Positions 1-14,259 of a DNA stretch of 64,000 nucleotides are shown here, piece after piece. Each line of letters opens with the position of its first letter. Position 1 is the stretch's first letter. Under the pieces are notes generated by a model. That model was given only the letters and a program-made list of their open reading frames with translations. It made no database searches and was not told the origin of the DNA. A program made the translations under genes and the position numbers. The stretch covers positions 37,578,935 to 37,642,934 of the forward strand of contig NC_058338.1 in NCBI RefSeq assembly GCF_905475395.1. Direction: 5' to 3'. The DNA comes from Chrysoperla carnea. Its lineage: Eukaryota > Arthropoda > Insecta > Neuroptera > Chrysopidae.

Positions 1-2225
1 AAATCAATAAAAAATGATATCTTCATAAAAGCATCAAAATAGTACAAAGTGACAGAAGGTATTTTTTGATTTGTTTTTATTGATATTTTTTCTTGTTTCA
101 CGTTTTTTCCTTTTCTTTTATGTCCCATTAAGAAAGAATAAATGAATGGGTAGGTATGTTTAACAAAAATCAAGTCAATCATTATTTAAGTGATTGAAAC
201 AAACTTCAAAATATTGCCTTTTATCTTTGTTGCCGAGATCGCGATTTTTACACTCTCGCGGTCGTCGATACCAGCAATGTCGACAGTGATGGATATATTA
301 TAAAGCAGACTAGGCACTGCAATAGTGTATCAATACAGAGAGAGTATCGATTATAAATACACGATACATTAAATTTTTTTAATTATTTTTATTTTTTATG
401 CTTTTTAAGGCTATGGTCCAAGTTTCAAGTCTCTAATTCATCGAGAAGTTTAATATCAATTACAAAATTCCACCCGAACACTAAAAAGCGATTTCGTCAA
501 AAGTTGAAAAAATATTTTTTTTAAATTTGTGTCCCCACTACCGTGCTTATAACTTCTTAATTAGTTGGGCACAACGGGATTTTTTCTATAATTTATTAAT
601 GTTTTAAATATACTTACTTTTGAAGTCATTTACCTTATTTATATAAATAATCGGGCAACCCCCTTCCAAAATTTTCAGAATTGATATAGACTTAGCCCAA
701 CGTCATATAAAAAAAAAGCAAGCCTTTTATTCAAAATTTTCCTGTGTGTACTCTCACACCTATTGATCTACTATGGAAAATGAGTTTAAAAACACACGTT
801 CATCAGACAGTACTTAAAAGGAGAAAAATTAGAGGTAATTAGTAGAGTATGTACCGGATATGCAAAAACAGCCATCTTTCCTCGTTGATCTTCGATACAA
901 TGTATAAGGCTAAATTTTCGGAAAAAAAATATTACTAAAAAATACTTTATTTTAAATAACATGTTTGTTAATAACCATATCGTAAAAATATGTTTTTCAA
1001 AATAAGTATATTGTTTACTTTCATTAAACGAAATGGTACGAATTTTTGTTAGTATTACTAAAGTTAAATTTAATGTGAATCATTAAAAATATTTTTAATT
1101 ATTTTGTATTTTTGAGTAACTCGATTATTCATTATTCGTACTGTCAGTCACGAAGGCGAACGCCAAGTTATAACAAAAATAGACAAGTATTAAAGGGTAC
1201 ATACGTATAATGAATGGGTTAAAAATAAAAAAATACCGTCGACTGTCGATTAAAACAAAATTCAAAATTTACATTTCCAAGAAATAAAGCCTATTTATCT
1301 GCCTTTACTTTACGTACAAATGCTTCCGTAAGAAATACCTTATAAAGATAAGCAACGCTTTCACTATATTCTTCACGAAGCTACTAACAAAATTATAGTT
1401 TAAATTTCATTTTGAGATGAGATAAATTGTGTTAAAATTATGTAGAGTCACATTAATCAGAGCTTCAGAGCTTTAGCGCAAGGACATTTTTAAATTATCG
1501 CAAGGATAAGTTAGGTATTAGTTTTTTAAAACAACAAACGATGCGTAGATGTTATTAAAATTATGATTTCATTGTTTAAGCGTGTGTTTGAAAAAAGTAC
1601 ATTTCAATTTAGAAATCGTAATATTGTACTCTTCTCTGCCTATCATCCCGTTATCATCAAATCCTCAAACTGTATGAAACGATTATGATCTACAACCAAA
1701 TGCCAAGTAGATTTTCTTAAAGTGTAACTTAAAATTCCACTGTGATGATTTTTCAATTCGGTGTAATTTAATTAAAATTTGTTTTAATTCATTATTCTAT
1801 GCTTAAAATGCAATTCCGTTATCTAAGTATATCAGATGTAAATTTGTTTGTTATCAAACTTATCATCGCTCTCAAATTTTAATATTGTAACATTATGCTA
1901 ATCAGAAATTGACATACTTTTCACTTAAAATTAAGAACTCCCTTAGGCGATATTCATATTTGTTTACTAAGTATGAAATTTAATACAATTCAATCTTTAG
2001 TATTCCTAGTACTGTAATATTCGTTAATAGTCATATCTATATAAAATAAATATGTAGCTTAAAAAACTTTGAACAGAATTTGAAAAGGCTGAGTGCAACT
2101 CCTTCATCCAAAATAATCTATTGAAGTGCATCAGTCCATCGCTACTATTTAAATTAATTTGTATTACGACTTCAGTCAACTAAGTCACTTTGGTCGACAT
2201 TCCACAAAAAGTAAAACCTGACTAC
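1..2225. other. AT-rich noncoding stretch
   Basis: No open frame of note, RNA gene or clear repeat seen. It may be intergenic or part of a long first intron of the fusion gene. Confidence 0.5.
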
Positions 2226-2462
2226 TACAAAATCACGCTCTAAAAATGTGAAACAAAAAATATTTTCATCTGAAATTTTTAAGATAAATAAAATTGTTTC
2301 TACGTTCGAGGGGACCGTTCTGCGTCGAACGTTTTTTAATAATTAGAGATCCCTCGACTGTAATAGCAATTTTATTTATTTTAAAATTTTCAGATGAGAT
2401 TTTTTTCTTGTTTCATACTTTTGAGAATGTATTTTGAAATCAATATTTTTAAGATGTGTATT
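2226..2462. mobile_element. Foldback MITE, family C, copy 1
   Basis: Two inverted arms of about 70 bp. The left arm begins AAAATCACGCTCTAAAAATG and runs to GATAAATAAAATTG; the right arm is CAATTTTATTTATTTT onward. They flank a spacer containing TACGTTCGAGGGGACC. The same design occurs at 19030-19300. No ORF. Confidence 0.7.
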
Positions 2463-3904
2463 ACTTTCGATTTCAAAATAAAAAATCTTCATATGTTTGC
2501 ATTGATTTTTAAATTAATTGGTAACTATTACATTAAAAACAAAAACACGTTTTTATCTTTAAACCAACTATAAAAGAATAATTAGTGAACCTCATTTAAC
2601 CTCCATAGTTAAGTGTTATTTTTTCGTGTTCTTATATCCAAATTATTGTATAAATCCATCCGATAATTCGTCATTATGTGTTGAGAGTCGTGTGTACTTT
2701 GTTTGTAAAAGTGAATAAATCGAAAAAAAAATTAATAATAATGAATATCGCAACACCTCATATGTACAAATCTGCTAATAAACATAACGACATTATAAAA
2801 CTAATGAAAATGTTTCATAAAAATTAATAAAGAAAATTATTTTTGTTGTTGTATTGGTTAGGAGTAGACGAATCAAATTACGTTTAAATAATTATGCAAG
2901 TTAAGGCAATAAATACATCCCTCATAAAACTGCTAACAATTTTTTTTATAATTGAAATTTAAAAAATACTAAATCTTTTTTCACAATAATAACATTTTAG
3001 AAGACACCAAATTTTTTTACAGAATAGTAACATCTAAAACCTTCTTTTAATACTCAACATTTTCAAAAATTTTCAAAGATTATTATGATGATATTTGCGA
3101 ACTTCAGATTATAATCTACAAATCCGAGAAGAATTTGGCCAAAAAATAAAATTATTTTAGAAATTAAATGGTGTTCAAATTCAATTCAATCTAAATGTAC
3201 GTTGCATACCAAATAATGTTGTGTTAAGACTTTAAATACCATCATAAAAACGAATACTTATCCTGCGCTATCACCGTTTTTATCATTCACCATATTCCTG
3301 AACACATGTACAAAGTCAAGAGTATTAACTTTTATTTAAAACAATTATTCGAAGTGTAAGTAATGTTAAATAGATTATTAAATAGAAATTCTAGTTCGAG
3401 TCTTTATGAAATCATTCTATGGTTAAACGGACGTTTAAGAAAGTATAACATAGACAATAAGTCAATCACTTAAGGCAATTTGCATAATTATACACTGCAT
3501 TTTAAAATAATTATGTTAACTGTTTATTATTTTTATATTCCATTTTAAAATCATTCAAACTTGCATATTTATTTACCCTGAAGATAGAAACAAAATTAGT
3601 GCATTATGTATTTTATAACATACTTTCAACTAAATTCTTGTTGTTAAATATTCCTAAACATTGTGTTTTTTTTCCTTTCTACAGGTTTGTTTACTTATCT
3701 TTAAAACATACATGCCACACTTTTAAGAGATATAGTGATGAAGATATAATGGTAGTGATGCTATCTTCATTCGTAAAAGCTTTAATAAATGGAAAACTTA
3801 GACATGTTTTAAAGAGAACGCGTTGCCATCTATTAAGTCTTACGACTAAATTGAGCTTCTATGTAGATAAAATTAATAGTCTAACAAGTGAAATTTACAA
3901 AATT
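2463..3904. other. AT-rich noncoding stretch
   Basis: Only a 102-codon open frame at 3599-3907 that I cannot support as a gene; it matches no family and has no codon bias. Nothing else seen. Confidence 0.45.
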
Positions 3905-4190
3905 TAAAAAACCCCTGACAAATATTTCGAGTACGAAACCCTAAACTCCCCTTTGAAACATATTTAAGAACACTCTCCATTAAATTGCCTTTTTCCTTAA
4001 AGCCTTTTCCAAACTGAGAACTTCACACATTGAAACATAGCTGAGAACACTCTCCATTTAATTACTTTTCAAGCAAAACCAAAAAAATCATAATCGGTTT
4101 ATCCGTTTAGGCGCTATTATGCCACAGGCAGACAAACAGCACACACATGGCGTTCAAACTTATAACACCCTTTTTTTTAGTTCGGGGGTT
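3905..4190 (+). repeat. Dispersed repeat family B, copy 1
   Basis: Shares AAGAACACTCTCCATTAAAT, CCTTTTCCAAACTGAGAA and a CCACAGGCAGACAAACAG-type end with copies at about 10738, 20870 and 44795. Noncoding. Confidence 0.65.
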
Positions 4191-4212
4191 TAAAATGGCG
4201 AGGAACTACTTA

Positions 4213-4322
4213 CTAGAGCTCTATCAAATTAAAGTGGCACTGAATAAGAGATATATTATATGTATGTGTACTCATATCTACATTCTCTTTTGCTCAGCGC
4301 CACTTTGGTTTGATAGAACTAT
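4213..4322. repeat. Hairpin-forming inverted repeat
   Basis: CTCTATCAAATTAAAGTGGC (left) and GCGCCACTTTGGTTTGATAG (right) extend to arms of about 33 bp separated by about 30 bp. A small MITE is the simplest reading; the size is also miRNA-precursor-like. Confidence 0.6.
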
Positions 4323-5793
4323 ATCTTTTCTATCTTTTAATGGTACCTTAGGTTACATAATAAAGAGCTATATTCGTTTGCAATCTGACACCTTCATTCA
4401 TCACCTAAATAATTAAATAAATGCGAATGGAATCTAGCTTTCGATAAAATTATCCTCAATAGTTATCATGTTTATATTTTTCTTTTTCCAAAATCAATTT
4501 AAAAATCTTGTTTTGAATTTTTATATAGTAGTACATAATTTTTTTAATTAATTTCATATAATAATAACAAACCATCAAAATTATCTCATTCACCTAAATG
4601 AAAACCTGTCTATAATTCTGTCTACGCTGTGAACACATTGAAAACATCATGCACATAATTCATAATATCTTATTTGCTATGATATTCTATATAATAAATA
4701 AACTGGTTTTTGATTTATTAGCGTAATTTATATATTATTGATAAAATCTGTATAATATTTAGTATAGCGTGTTTCAGTAGCAATAGTAAATATTTTCCGT
4801 TTCCTTCTCTGTGTCACCTACAACTTATTGACATCAAATATCCATGAAATCCCTAAAATCGTGCTCTAGATATTATAAAACAAATTTAAAATGTACCCCA
4901 TATCGTCTCCGGTGATTATCAACAATGTAAAAGTCCATTATTTCCAGAAAAAATATGACTTAAAAGTAGCAATGTTCAACCCTAACCTTTTCTATTTAAA
5001 AAATATATAAAATGAACCAATTCAAACAGAGTGGATTTTCTTGACCACTCTGTAAAAACAATTTACAAACTATAACACATGCTTTTTTTCTAAACTCAAA
5101 GTTCAGTGAGTAAAAATATTTAATTTTAAATTTGGTTGTATGAAATTTGTTTGCGATAGTAACATATTTAATATAATAAGTAAAACCCCTTTTTTTTTTA
5201 TAACTTCGTGAACATTTTTTCAAAATTATTTTACACTTGTACCTCCAATAATAAATAATTTAACATACATCTTATTTTAATTAATCTTTGTAAACGTCTT
5301 CAATATATTTGCTTGGCGTAATTTAGGCACACAAACCAAATTCCATAAAAATCAATAAAGATTATAATAATATTGCGGTTTACCAATTTTTGCAAACCAT
5401 TTCCATGATCATCATAAATATCGATGTGTTAAATACTATCAAATTGAATTGCCTTTTATTGAATATCATAGTTCATCACATTCAAGTTCCTTTCATTAGA
5501 CACTCAAAATTAGAACAATATTTTGATTATATATTGTACTGTATTTCCACGAGGCTTTCAAAGAATGGCGCACACAATACATTGTCCTTAAATTGCTCTT
5601 TCAAAATTAGAAGAAAAAAACCGATTTTCCACAAAATTATATTAATATACGAATATCGCATCGCATTGATCGTACGATATATAAAATCATTTTTAACCAA
5701 TCTAGTGTAAAAATTAACTAAATGGTATAAACTCCATTGACGTCATCCGAACTTGACTAAAAGTTAACTTTACAGTACATAGTTTAGAAATAA

Positions 5794-6584
5794 ATGTTGC
5801 ACAGTGAAGTATTTATACCAAATTTCCGGACAAAATATTATTTGGCCATTATTATTCGTCTTCAAATCAAATTATTTCATTTTCTTCTTCAAAATTTTTT
5901 AATTTATTTTTTGTTTCTGAGCCACTTCTTTTTCTTATCTATGCTTGCTTTTGTTTCCACGTATGATGAATTTGCAATTCTAAGTTACAAAGTTTTACTG
6001 GAAAACTGCTTGCTCCTTTTTTTGGCTTTTGCCTTAAGCTATCTTCAACTCTATCCTTAGTTTTAAAAGAAAAGTTCGCGCAAGTTTTTTCATAAACATA
6101 TTAAAAAATGCTAAAACTTTTCGATGTTAGAAAAAATTTTGCCGGACAAAACGTGACTCATAAACAAAAAGCTTTGAGTATGATACATTTAAAGAAAAAA
6201 ATTACCCTTTTTAACGGCAAATATGAATCACAAATATTTAATTATATAAATAGAAACATTAACATTAAATACTAATAAATAAAGCACAAAGCTTCGTCTT
6301 TAATGTTTAAAAAAAAATTCCTTACTTAATTGCACTGAACAAAGACAGTAAACGTAAATTGAATGACACGGTAAATCGAGAGCGACAACAATAATAACAT
6401 GCATCTGTAAGAGCAGGTAGAATGCATCTTACAAAACAGGCGGGGGTCAGGTTGAAGTAACTCGAAGTGACCTGTTGGTGATGAAGTGGTTATCTAACTA
6501 CATCAAAAAACAACTTTCAATGTAAAACAAAACTTTTCTTACTTTTGTGTCCGAAAATTTGGTATAAATACTCCACTGTTTGTT
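5794..6584. mobile_element. Putative non-autonomous DNA transposon with about 30-bp terminal inverted repeats
   Basis: The left end CAGTGAAGTATTTATACCAA is matched in reverse complement at 6550-6582 (right end TTGGTATAAATACTCCACTG), and the similarity continues to a TTTCGGACA-type block. The length is about 790 bp. CAGTG ends recall Tc1/mariner-like elements, but no clear TA duplication is visible at the borders. No intact transposase. Confidence 0.55.
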
Positions 6585-6969
6585 GGTTAGTATTATTGGT
6601 TGTTTTAACAAAAGTGAGTGTACGTACATTATTACAATTATTGTTGTTGGCAGCCATACTGTCTGTGGAGTCTCATTAGGTCGAGGACAAAACTATTTAT
6701 TCCATTCAAATAAAATACACCTAACACACCTTTATCAAGTTATGTTACTATATTTCTAAATGCGTTCCCACATCACAATTATTATTGCAATAATATGTTC
6801 ATTGAAAATTTAAAGTATTTTATAATATACAGAAGCAAACATTTCTCTTAGAAGGTGAGTAAAATTGGTTTCTCTGATTTACTATTCAAGAAAGGTTGTT
6901 TCTTAATCAAATGGTATTATATTGATTTATTTATATATTCACGAGCAAAAAGTTTATTTATTGTATCAA

Positions 6970-7526
6970 GTATATGAAATATATCAAGGTATACTAAGTT
7001 TAGTCCCAACTTTGTGACGCTTAAAAATATTGATGCTACGAAAAAAATTTTGTTATAGATGTTCATAGAATCATCTAATTAGTCAATTTTTAATGATCCG
7101 CCCGTGAACAGGATAACTCAAACACGAAAAAAGATATCAAGCTGAAATTTTTACAGCGCACTCAAGACGTAAAAATTGAAGTCGAATTCGTAAATGAGCA
7201 ACATAGGTCAACTGAGTCTTGGATCCATAGAACCCGTCTTGTAAACCGTTAGAGATAGAACAAAAGTTTAATGGTAAAAAATGTTCCTTATCAAAAAATA
7301 GACAACTTTTGCTTGAAACATTTTTTGGTAAACATCACTGTTTACTCACGAGGGCACACATTAGATGCAAATTTTATAGTATATATTAGATACAAATTAT
7401 ATTAATATGGGATTAACAGTTATATATGTGTGACATGTGTAGGTATATGTGTAATGTGATAGAGTAATCAACACTGTCTATACATGGTATTTCAACAATT
7501 AAATCAGTCAATTGTTTGTTTTCACT
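6970..7526 (+). repeat. Dispersed repeat family A, near full-length copy 1
   Basis: The element is about 550 bp. It starts near TATGAAATATATCAAGGTAT, includes GATATCAAGCTGAAATTTTT, a CGTAAACATCACTGTTTA-type block and CATGGTATTTCAACAATTAA, and ends at TCAATTGTTTGTTTTCAC. Seven copies occur in the window, all in the same orientation. There is no coding capacity and no obvious terminal inverted repeat, so it is probably a non-autonomous element. Confidence 0.8.
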
Positions 7527-7982
7527 GTTAATTTAATTATTAATATTTTCTCGCTGTTTATTAAAATGTATCAAAAAGTACCATTTACTGTAATATTTGT
7601 ATTTTATTCCAAGAAAATTTAGGAAATATGGTATGACTTAATTGTCAGATTTCGAATAAAAAGCATTAGTTTTGAGAAAAATGCTGGGTACTATTAAAGT
7701 ACCTGTCCAATACTTTGACTACCTCCCCTTACATCGGTGCGATGAGACAAACGATGTTATTGATGCGCTAAATTAAATGTTGCTGTCACGATATTTTCAT
7801 TCGGAGTAGGTAAGACAATTTAATTTTTCATACCTACTCTAATATGTTGACTATTATGTGACTTTTGCTATCGATATCAATCGTTACAAACTAAAATGCC
7901 GATACTGGAAGTTGAATAAAACCGATGAGTCTCCCATGAATCGTCCCGTAAGTTATATTCAAATAAAGGATTGAAAATCATA

Positions 7983-8126
7983 AAAATATTTTTTCGTAAA
8001 CATCACTGTTTATTCGTGAGAGCGCAAATTGTATAGTATGTATTATATGGGAATATCAGTTATATATGTGTAACATCCATACATGGTATTTCAACAATTA
8101 ACTCAGTCAATTGTTTGTTTTCATTA
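7983..8126 (+). repeat. Dispersed repeat family A, 3' fragment, copy 2
   Basis: Only the 3' quarter is present, from the CGTAAACATCACTG block to CAATTGTTTGTTTTCA, with an internal deletion relative to copy 1. Confidence 0.75.
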
Positions 8127-10737
8127 CTACCTTTTTTAACACACTGATGAGTGTGTTAAACAATGATAAGGGCCTCTTTTGTAGAAAATAAAACAAGTTT
8201 TATTTTGTTATTAAAAAATATTTTTTAACTTTTTTCGAGAATATTTTTGAAGATATTTGCAATTATAAGTGTCTTTCGTCATCATGGTAATTCTTTAAAG
8301 TAGTTTTTGAGATAAATTTAAAAAATTTGAGATATATTGTGTCTAGCCTCTCTAATATGCAGGATATTTAACTCATTTATTACCTTAATTAAACTATGAG
8401 TCAAACCATTTATTACTAATAGTAATAAATTTAAATTCATAATTAATAAAAATATTCCTGAATAGAATGATAATACGAAATTATGATTTAGGTATACATT
8501 TGCATAAAATATAATTTCGAATATTAATTAAAATAAGTTTACTATAATTAAATTACAAATAATAATGTATAATTTTGTAAACAAGGTGATAGATTGAGGT
8601 TAGAATTATAAATTTATTTAAATGATTGTTTATAAAATCCAATATGGTTATCATAATATTATGATAAAATTTTTAATTATTTGATTACATTTTATGGATG
8701 TGTACATTTGATAATATTTTTTTGGTGTTTCCATATGGCGTTAACAAAAAAATAATAGACATTTTTGTTTATAAATTTTACGACAAAAAAGCGTTCTTTA
8801 TAGAAATTCCTGTGTGTCGACAAAGTAATATAATCTTTGAGTTTAATACAATACAACTCAAAAAATCATTTATTACTACTATTGATAAATGGTAAGTAAT
8901 CAGGTGGCCTAAATTGGAACTACTGAAAAAGCGGTCCACTTCCTGTTTAATATTACAAACTTTTATCGCCAGCTGGCGGGGTTTATCTGATTTAAGTTTG
9001 AATATGTTTATTGAATAGGTACAAGTATTGTCATCTGGTAGTCGAAATTGAAACTATTGAAATCGGGGCTTCTTCTGATTTTAATTAGTACAAATTATTA
9101 CCGCTGGCGAGTTGCAACTCCCAGTTATCAATAATCCTAGTTCATCCTTATATTCAAATATAAGAATGATGCAGAAAATAAAATTGAAGTTTCATGTACA
9201 ATGAAGTGGAAACGTTTTTTCACTTTAATCTATTAAAATAAATCTATACATAATATTGATCACGTACAATAAATACTATTTTCTAGTTTCCTTCCGCAAT
9301 GTTAACACATAATTATAATGGATTTTTTATGAATATAAAAATATAAAATAATAGACAATACAATACTCTAATATTAAGTAGATATTAGTTCGTGTACCCA
9401 TAATTTGGCAAACTTTCTTTATACCTTTGGATATAAAGAAAGGCTTGATTGCTTTAAGGCTTGATACAAGAAAATTTGATAATAAAGATTACTAGCTGAT
9501 ACTCGACAACAGAATTTGCAAAATAAATGGCAGTAAAAAAACATAAAAGAACGAGAGGTGCCATTATAAATGTAGTAAAATTTAAATCGGTAGTTGTCAC
9601 AAATATTATCATGAGCTCACTTTTTGAGGAACTAATTTTCAGAGGTCGACTTATTAAGGGAACAAAAAGTTTAAATTAAGACCTGCGTTTTTCATTACCT
9701 AACCAAGTCGATGTAAAAATTGAGATTTTCTATTTGACCAAGAATTAAGGATTTAATCCATTGGTTCAAGAAGTGTGTATCTGTGTAAATGAGAGTTGAA
9801 TTACCTGAAAAAATTTTACCAGAGATATAAAATTTACTACCGTCATTTTATTACAAAAGATATAAGTTTAACTAACAGTCAACAAGAATCATTGATTGCA
9901 GTATAAAATAAATAAATAATTCATAGGAGTAAACTCAAACAGGTACATAATAAAATATTTTTATTAAAAAAAAAAATTTATTCGTAATTCAACGAAATGG
10001 AACGAAACCACATATATATCATATGAATACCGGAAACAAACGATCATATCAAACACAACGGATATCATATATATTATGTAATAAATGCGAATATGTCATT
10101 TTTATTTTAAAGATGAAGACGGTAGCTGTGAGCTCTATAACTCAAATCATTTTATTTATTATTTTCTTGAGTACGTCAAAAAAGATAAAATGTTATTTTG
10201 ATAATATTTATTTGTATCTACTTATGTTTGATATTTTAACTCTGTTGGGAATAAGCAACAATTTCCCTCTTGCTCATTCTAATTATAAAATGGCTAATAG
10301 GCATGAAGAGAAGTGACCCTGGAATTATTCAGTGTAACTTTGAAATGCGGTAAAAATGTGCCAAACTTTTACCCTTATTTAAGCTAAAGTTTACAGTGAA
10401 AGTAGTTGAAACTATTCTTCTAACAGAAAAAAAATTTCTATACCGTTGGTTTGGTGGAAAAGGGATGCAGTTTAACATTTCAGAAAAAACTCATTAACTT
10501 AAAATTTATTAATTTAACATTTCTACATGTTTCCAATAAATTTCATATTGGAAACATATAAAAACTTTAGTTCAAATCGCCCCAAAGATGAAATTACTGG
10601 CATGGCTGGAGTATAGCGTTCAAGAGAACACCCTTAAATATTTTTAAAAGAGAAAGAAAACGAAAATTTGGATTCATTTTAATATAGCTATTTGCAGAAA
10701 CGATACTTATTCAATATTCTGACTTATTTTTAACTCT
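8127..10737. other. AT-rich noncoding stretch
   Basis: Short open frames only (for example 8698-8895 and 10023-10316) without recognisable products. A pair of related short blocks near 8905-9130 (GTGGCCTAAATTGGAACTAC and GTAGTCGAAATTGAAACTAT) suggests an old local duplication. Confidence 0.4.
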
Positions 10738-11037
10738 CGAACCAAAAAAAGGGTTGTTATAAGTTTGACCACTATATGTGTCTTTCTGTCTGCCTGTCTG
10801 CGGATTTTTTTGTTTCGTTTGAAAGGTAATTTAATGGGAAGTGTTGTTAGCTATGTTTAAGTACGAGTTTTGGGTTCCTTACCCGGAACAACTAAAAAAT
10901 GGGCGATGATCCTCCAAATCGGTTCAGTTTGGAGAAGGCTTTCAGGAAAAAGGTAATTTAATGGAGAGTGTTCTTAGATACTTTCAAGTTCCAGTTTAAG
11001 ATTCCGTACCCGAAAAATTTCTCGGAATCTTCGAAAA
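10738..11037 (-). repeat. Dispersed repeat family B, copy 2
   Basis: The inverse of copy 1: TGTCTGCCTGTCTGCGG, then GAAAGGTAATTTAATGGGAA and GGTAATTTAATGGAGAGTGT. Confidence 0.65.
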
Positions 11038-12944
11038 ATGAGTAATTTCAAATGAAATTTGAGAATGATTGTAGATTTAAATAATTTTTGACTATATCTA
11101 ATTAATGGCCTCAATTATTGAAACTTTGATTTGAAGCGAAGCGAAAAAACAAATTGAAAAATAATTATCAATTAATGTTTTGAACAAATTTTATGGCTTT
11201 GCAGAACATTATTGCGTAATTTTCATTTCAAATGATTTTAAAATTAATTGGTTTTTAATTAATTAAAAGAATAATAAGTGTCTCTCATATTATATCAATA
11301 TAAATTATCAAAAATTTACTGCCACTTAAATGCAAAATGCAACGATGTATTATCTCAAACATAATCTTGTTCAATTTAATAATAATATCATTTAATTTAA
11401 AATAAGTGACATAGGAAATACTTTTCGTTAAACCATAATTGTTGAGACGATTAAATAATAATTGACTTGGGACAAAAATATTATATATACAACGTTTCAT
11501 TGCGTAAACTTCCTCATACATGTAATTTAGATATCATATGTGTGTACACATTATTAATAAATTAACAACTTTGTTGAAACAATATGCCTGCTACACATTT
11601 AGTAGTCCTATCTAACAACATCGAACGCATCACTGTGTTATAGATCGTTATAACAAAATGACATTATTCGAGAGATTCGATTTGTAATGTGCCAAAATAA
11701 GCTTCAAATAGTTTCATTTATTTTTCTACCGATATTCTATTTGTAAATATGTATCCAAACCGTTTTTTTTTTAAACAAGGTAATAAGCATGCCCTTGCGC
11801 AAGGGGGGGGGTAGGGGTCAAAACCCCTCCCTTTGAGAACCTGTCCACATACATTTTGAACTAACAATATAGTCCTGTAAATGCACACATTTATGAGACG
11901 AATTTCCACTGACGAATCAAATATCTATACATTTTTTGAGCTCGCGGTACATTCTTTGACTTTGTCTTTGAGTCAGGTATTTCAAACAGAAAACGTGGAT
12001 CTTGGTGAGGCTATCGAAGTGAATATATATAGAAGTGAATACGACAGAGAAATGCGGAAGCATGTTCGCGTCATAACGAACTTAACGCTCGAATATACAC
12101 ACTGATTCAGTTGAAGATTTTAGATCGAATTTTGAATCATCGCAATATTTTATCTAATTTGGCTTGTATCTTTCTCAATAAAATGGAAAATTTTGATGAA
12201 AATTCTTGCTCGAATTTTTGAACTAGAATACTCAATTTTGCACGATGATTCCCGTTACACATTACCCCTCCCTTGGATAATTCCTGCGCACAGACCTGGT
12301 AATAAGGATGATAATTTGATATTTTACTGGCATTTTCAATCGAGCTGATTTCAAGAATTAATTTAGTTTTTCTTGAAAATTTTCTGTCAAAAATAACAGA
12401 AATTAATCTAAATAGTTTGCCCTCTTGGAACGTGAATTGAGGTGATGATTCACAAAGACAGTTTTTTCTTCCTTTAATATCCCGTATTATTGAAATAATT
12501 TTCAGTAAAGTTATTATAGAAGTACTTTAATATCTTGAATTTTATTAAAGCTCTGGACCGCCTAGTTGAAAGTCGAGGGAAGACCAAAAGTTTACTTTTG
12601 TGAAAGTATACTTTGCTCAATATGCAAACTTTTCATTTTTAAAAGCTGACCGAATTGATATCATCTTTCCAAAAATGTCAAAATCATGATAATGATTAGA
12701 TTCTTGAATTTTTTTGCTTTCAAATAGAACGATTTTCATAAATGAAAAATGTAAATGATAAGAATTAAAATGTATAAATAGATGAAGATCAGACATAATA
12801 ATTCTAATTTGATAATAGAGTTCTATGCACTTTATAATCTAAGTAACTTATTTATTAATGTCTGACAGTCTGTCTAACAGAATTAGAATGCAAACATGTA
12901 ATAACAATACACAATGTATGTGCAGACATATTGTCATAAAATAC
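11038..12944. other. Noncoding stretch with a G/C-rich hairpin
   Basis: At about 11797-11832 a run of nine G and the hairpin GGGGTCAAAACCCC occur; a related ACCCCTCCCTTGGATAATTC block recurs at about 12263. No gene recognised. Confidence 0.4.
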
Positions 12945-13020
12945 TAGCCGTTGCTCGCGACCGCTTCAAGGGACGGTTCCAACTTGTTTCAGATAAATTT
13001 TTCAAAACTATGATTATATA
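12945..13020 (+). mobile_element. Fragment resembling an insect RTE-type non-LTR terminus
   Basis: ACTAGCCGTTGCTCGCGACC is the common ACTAGCxxTTGCCCGCGAC-type motif seen at one end of many insect repeat elements. Only a short stretch is recognisable. Confidence 0.35.
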
Positions 13021-14259
13021 CAGGGCGTTCTTTTATTGACTGCAGATCGTTGGCCTACAGAATAAGCTCATAAAGACGAAGGAAAAAGTTATTTACCAAT
13101 TTTGGATCTGAGGCCTACTTTGCGAGATAATTAACAAAATAAATTAATATAATATTAATAAAAAGTAAATAACTTTATCGAATCACAGTTCCGCTACCAA
13201 ATACGTAACTTTGATCAAATATGTCCTTCATAAAAAGATCCTATCAAGAGATAGCCGTCTATGATTTTGTAAATCGTCTATCATTATGTAAGGAAATATC
13301 AACAAATGTTGATACCTTTAGCTGCTTTTTAAGGATGTGCGCACATAGTAAAAATCGTCAACTATTTTATAATAAAATATATACAGATAGAATACATGAG
13401 ATAATACCATCATACTGAGTACAATAAAAGCATATACACAATCTGGCCGCGCGATCACAACTTCATAAACAAACAAACTTAGAATAGACCGTATTACAGG
13501 CGATTTTCAGAATGCAAAAATTATTGTGTCTCAACTAGTTTCATTGTGTTATTAATAAAATTACTTCTTTTAAATTTTTTATCGTTCATTCATATATATG
13601 AACATTATTCTTGTAAATTACTATGGTTTTTAATATAATTGTATTATTATTCAACGTCTGTTGAAACCAAATTTAAGCTTGCTATCATAGTCATATTTTT
13701 AGCTACCGATTATCACATGCCAAAATGATTTTGCCAATAATAATTCACGTTATCCATCCATTCGAAATTAGTTTTATTTTTTCACTTATATAAATATATT
13801 CATTTGCATTAAATTGTTTTCACAGTTTAAGACAATTTACAAATAAATAATTATTCTTATTTGTTGTATGAATAATATTTGTATAAATAAATGCAGGCAT
13901 AAAGAATCTCTTAGAAGGTTGTTCACTCCTTGTACTATTGTTTGTAGTCTATCTGTCTCGTCATCGCGTTTTTTTATTTTAGTTAAGTTATTGAAACGCT
14001 TTATTCTATGATATGTGAATATATGTCGGCTGACATAAAAATAATAAACACACTCACGATAATCGTAATATACCAATTTGATTAATTGTTGAAATTGTTG
14101 TGATGTAATTTAAATGTTACCATATACAACTTTTTTCTCATATAATTATATAAATTAAATTGAAAAATATTCTCTAGAATTTTGTATATATTTTACTAAT
14201 GGGCTTGATTACTCGAGTATTTGTTTCCAGAAATATTATATATTTATTAAATAACTAGA

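Noticed and set aside
3599..3907. 102-codon ORF starting MHYVFYNILSTKF
   Set aside because: Low-complexity, AT-driven composition. An acceptor-like ctacag precedes part of it, but no family or matching exon was found.
5390..5710. 106-codon plus-strand ORF
   Set aside because: Composition typical of AT-rich noncoding DNA; no domain, no start context and no neighbouring exons.
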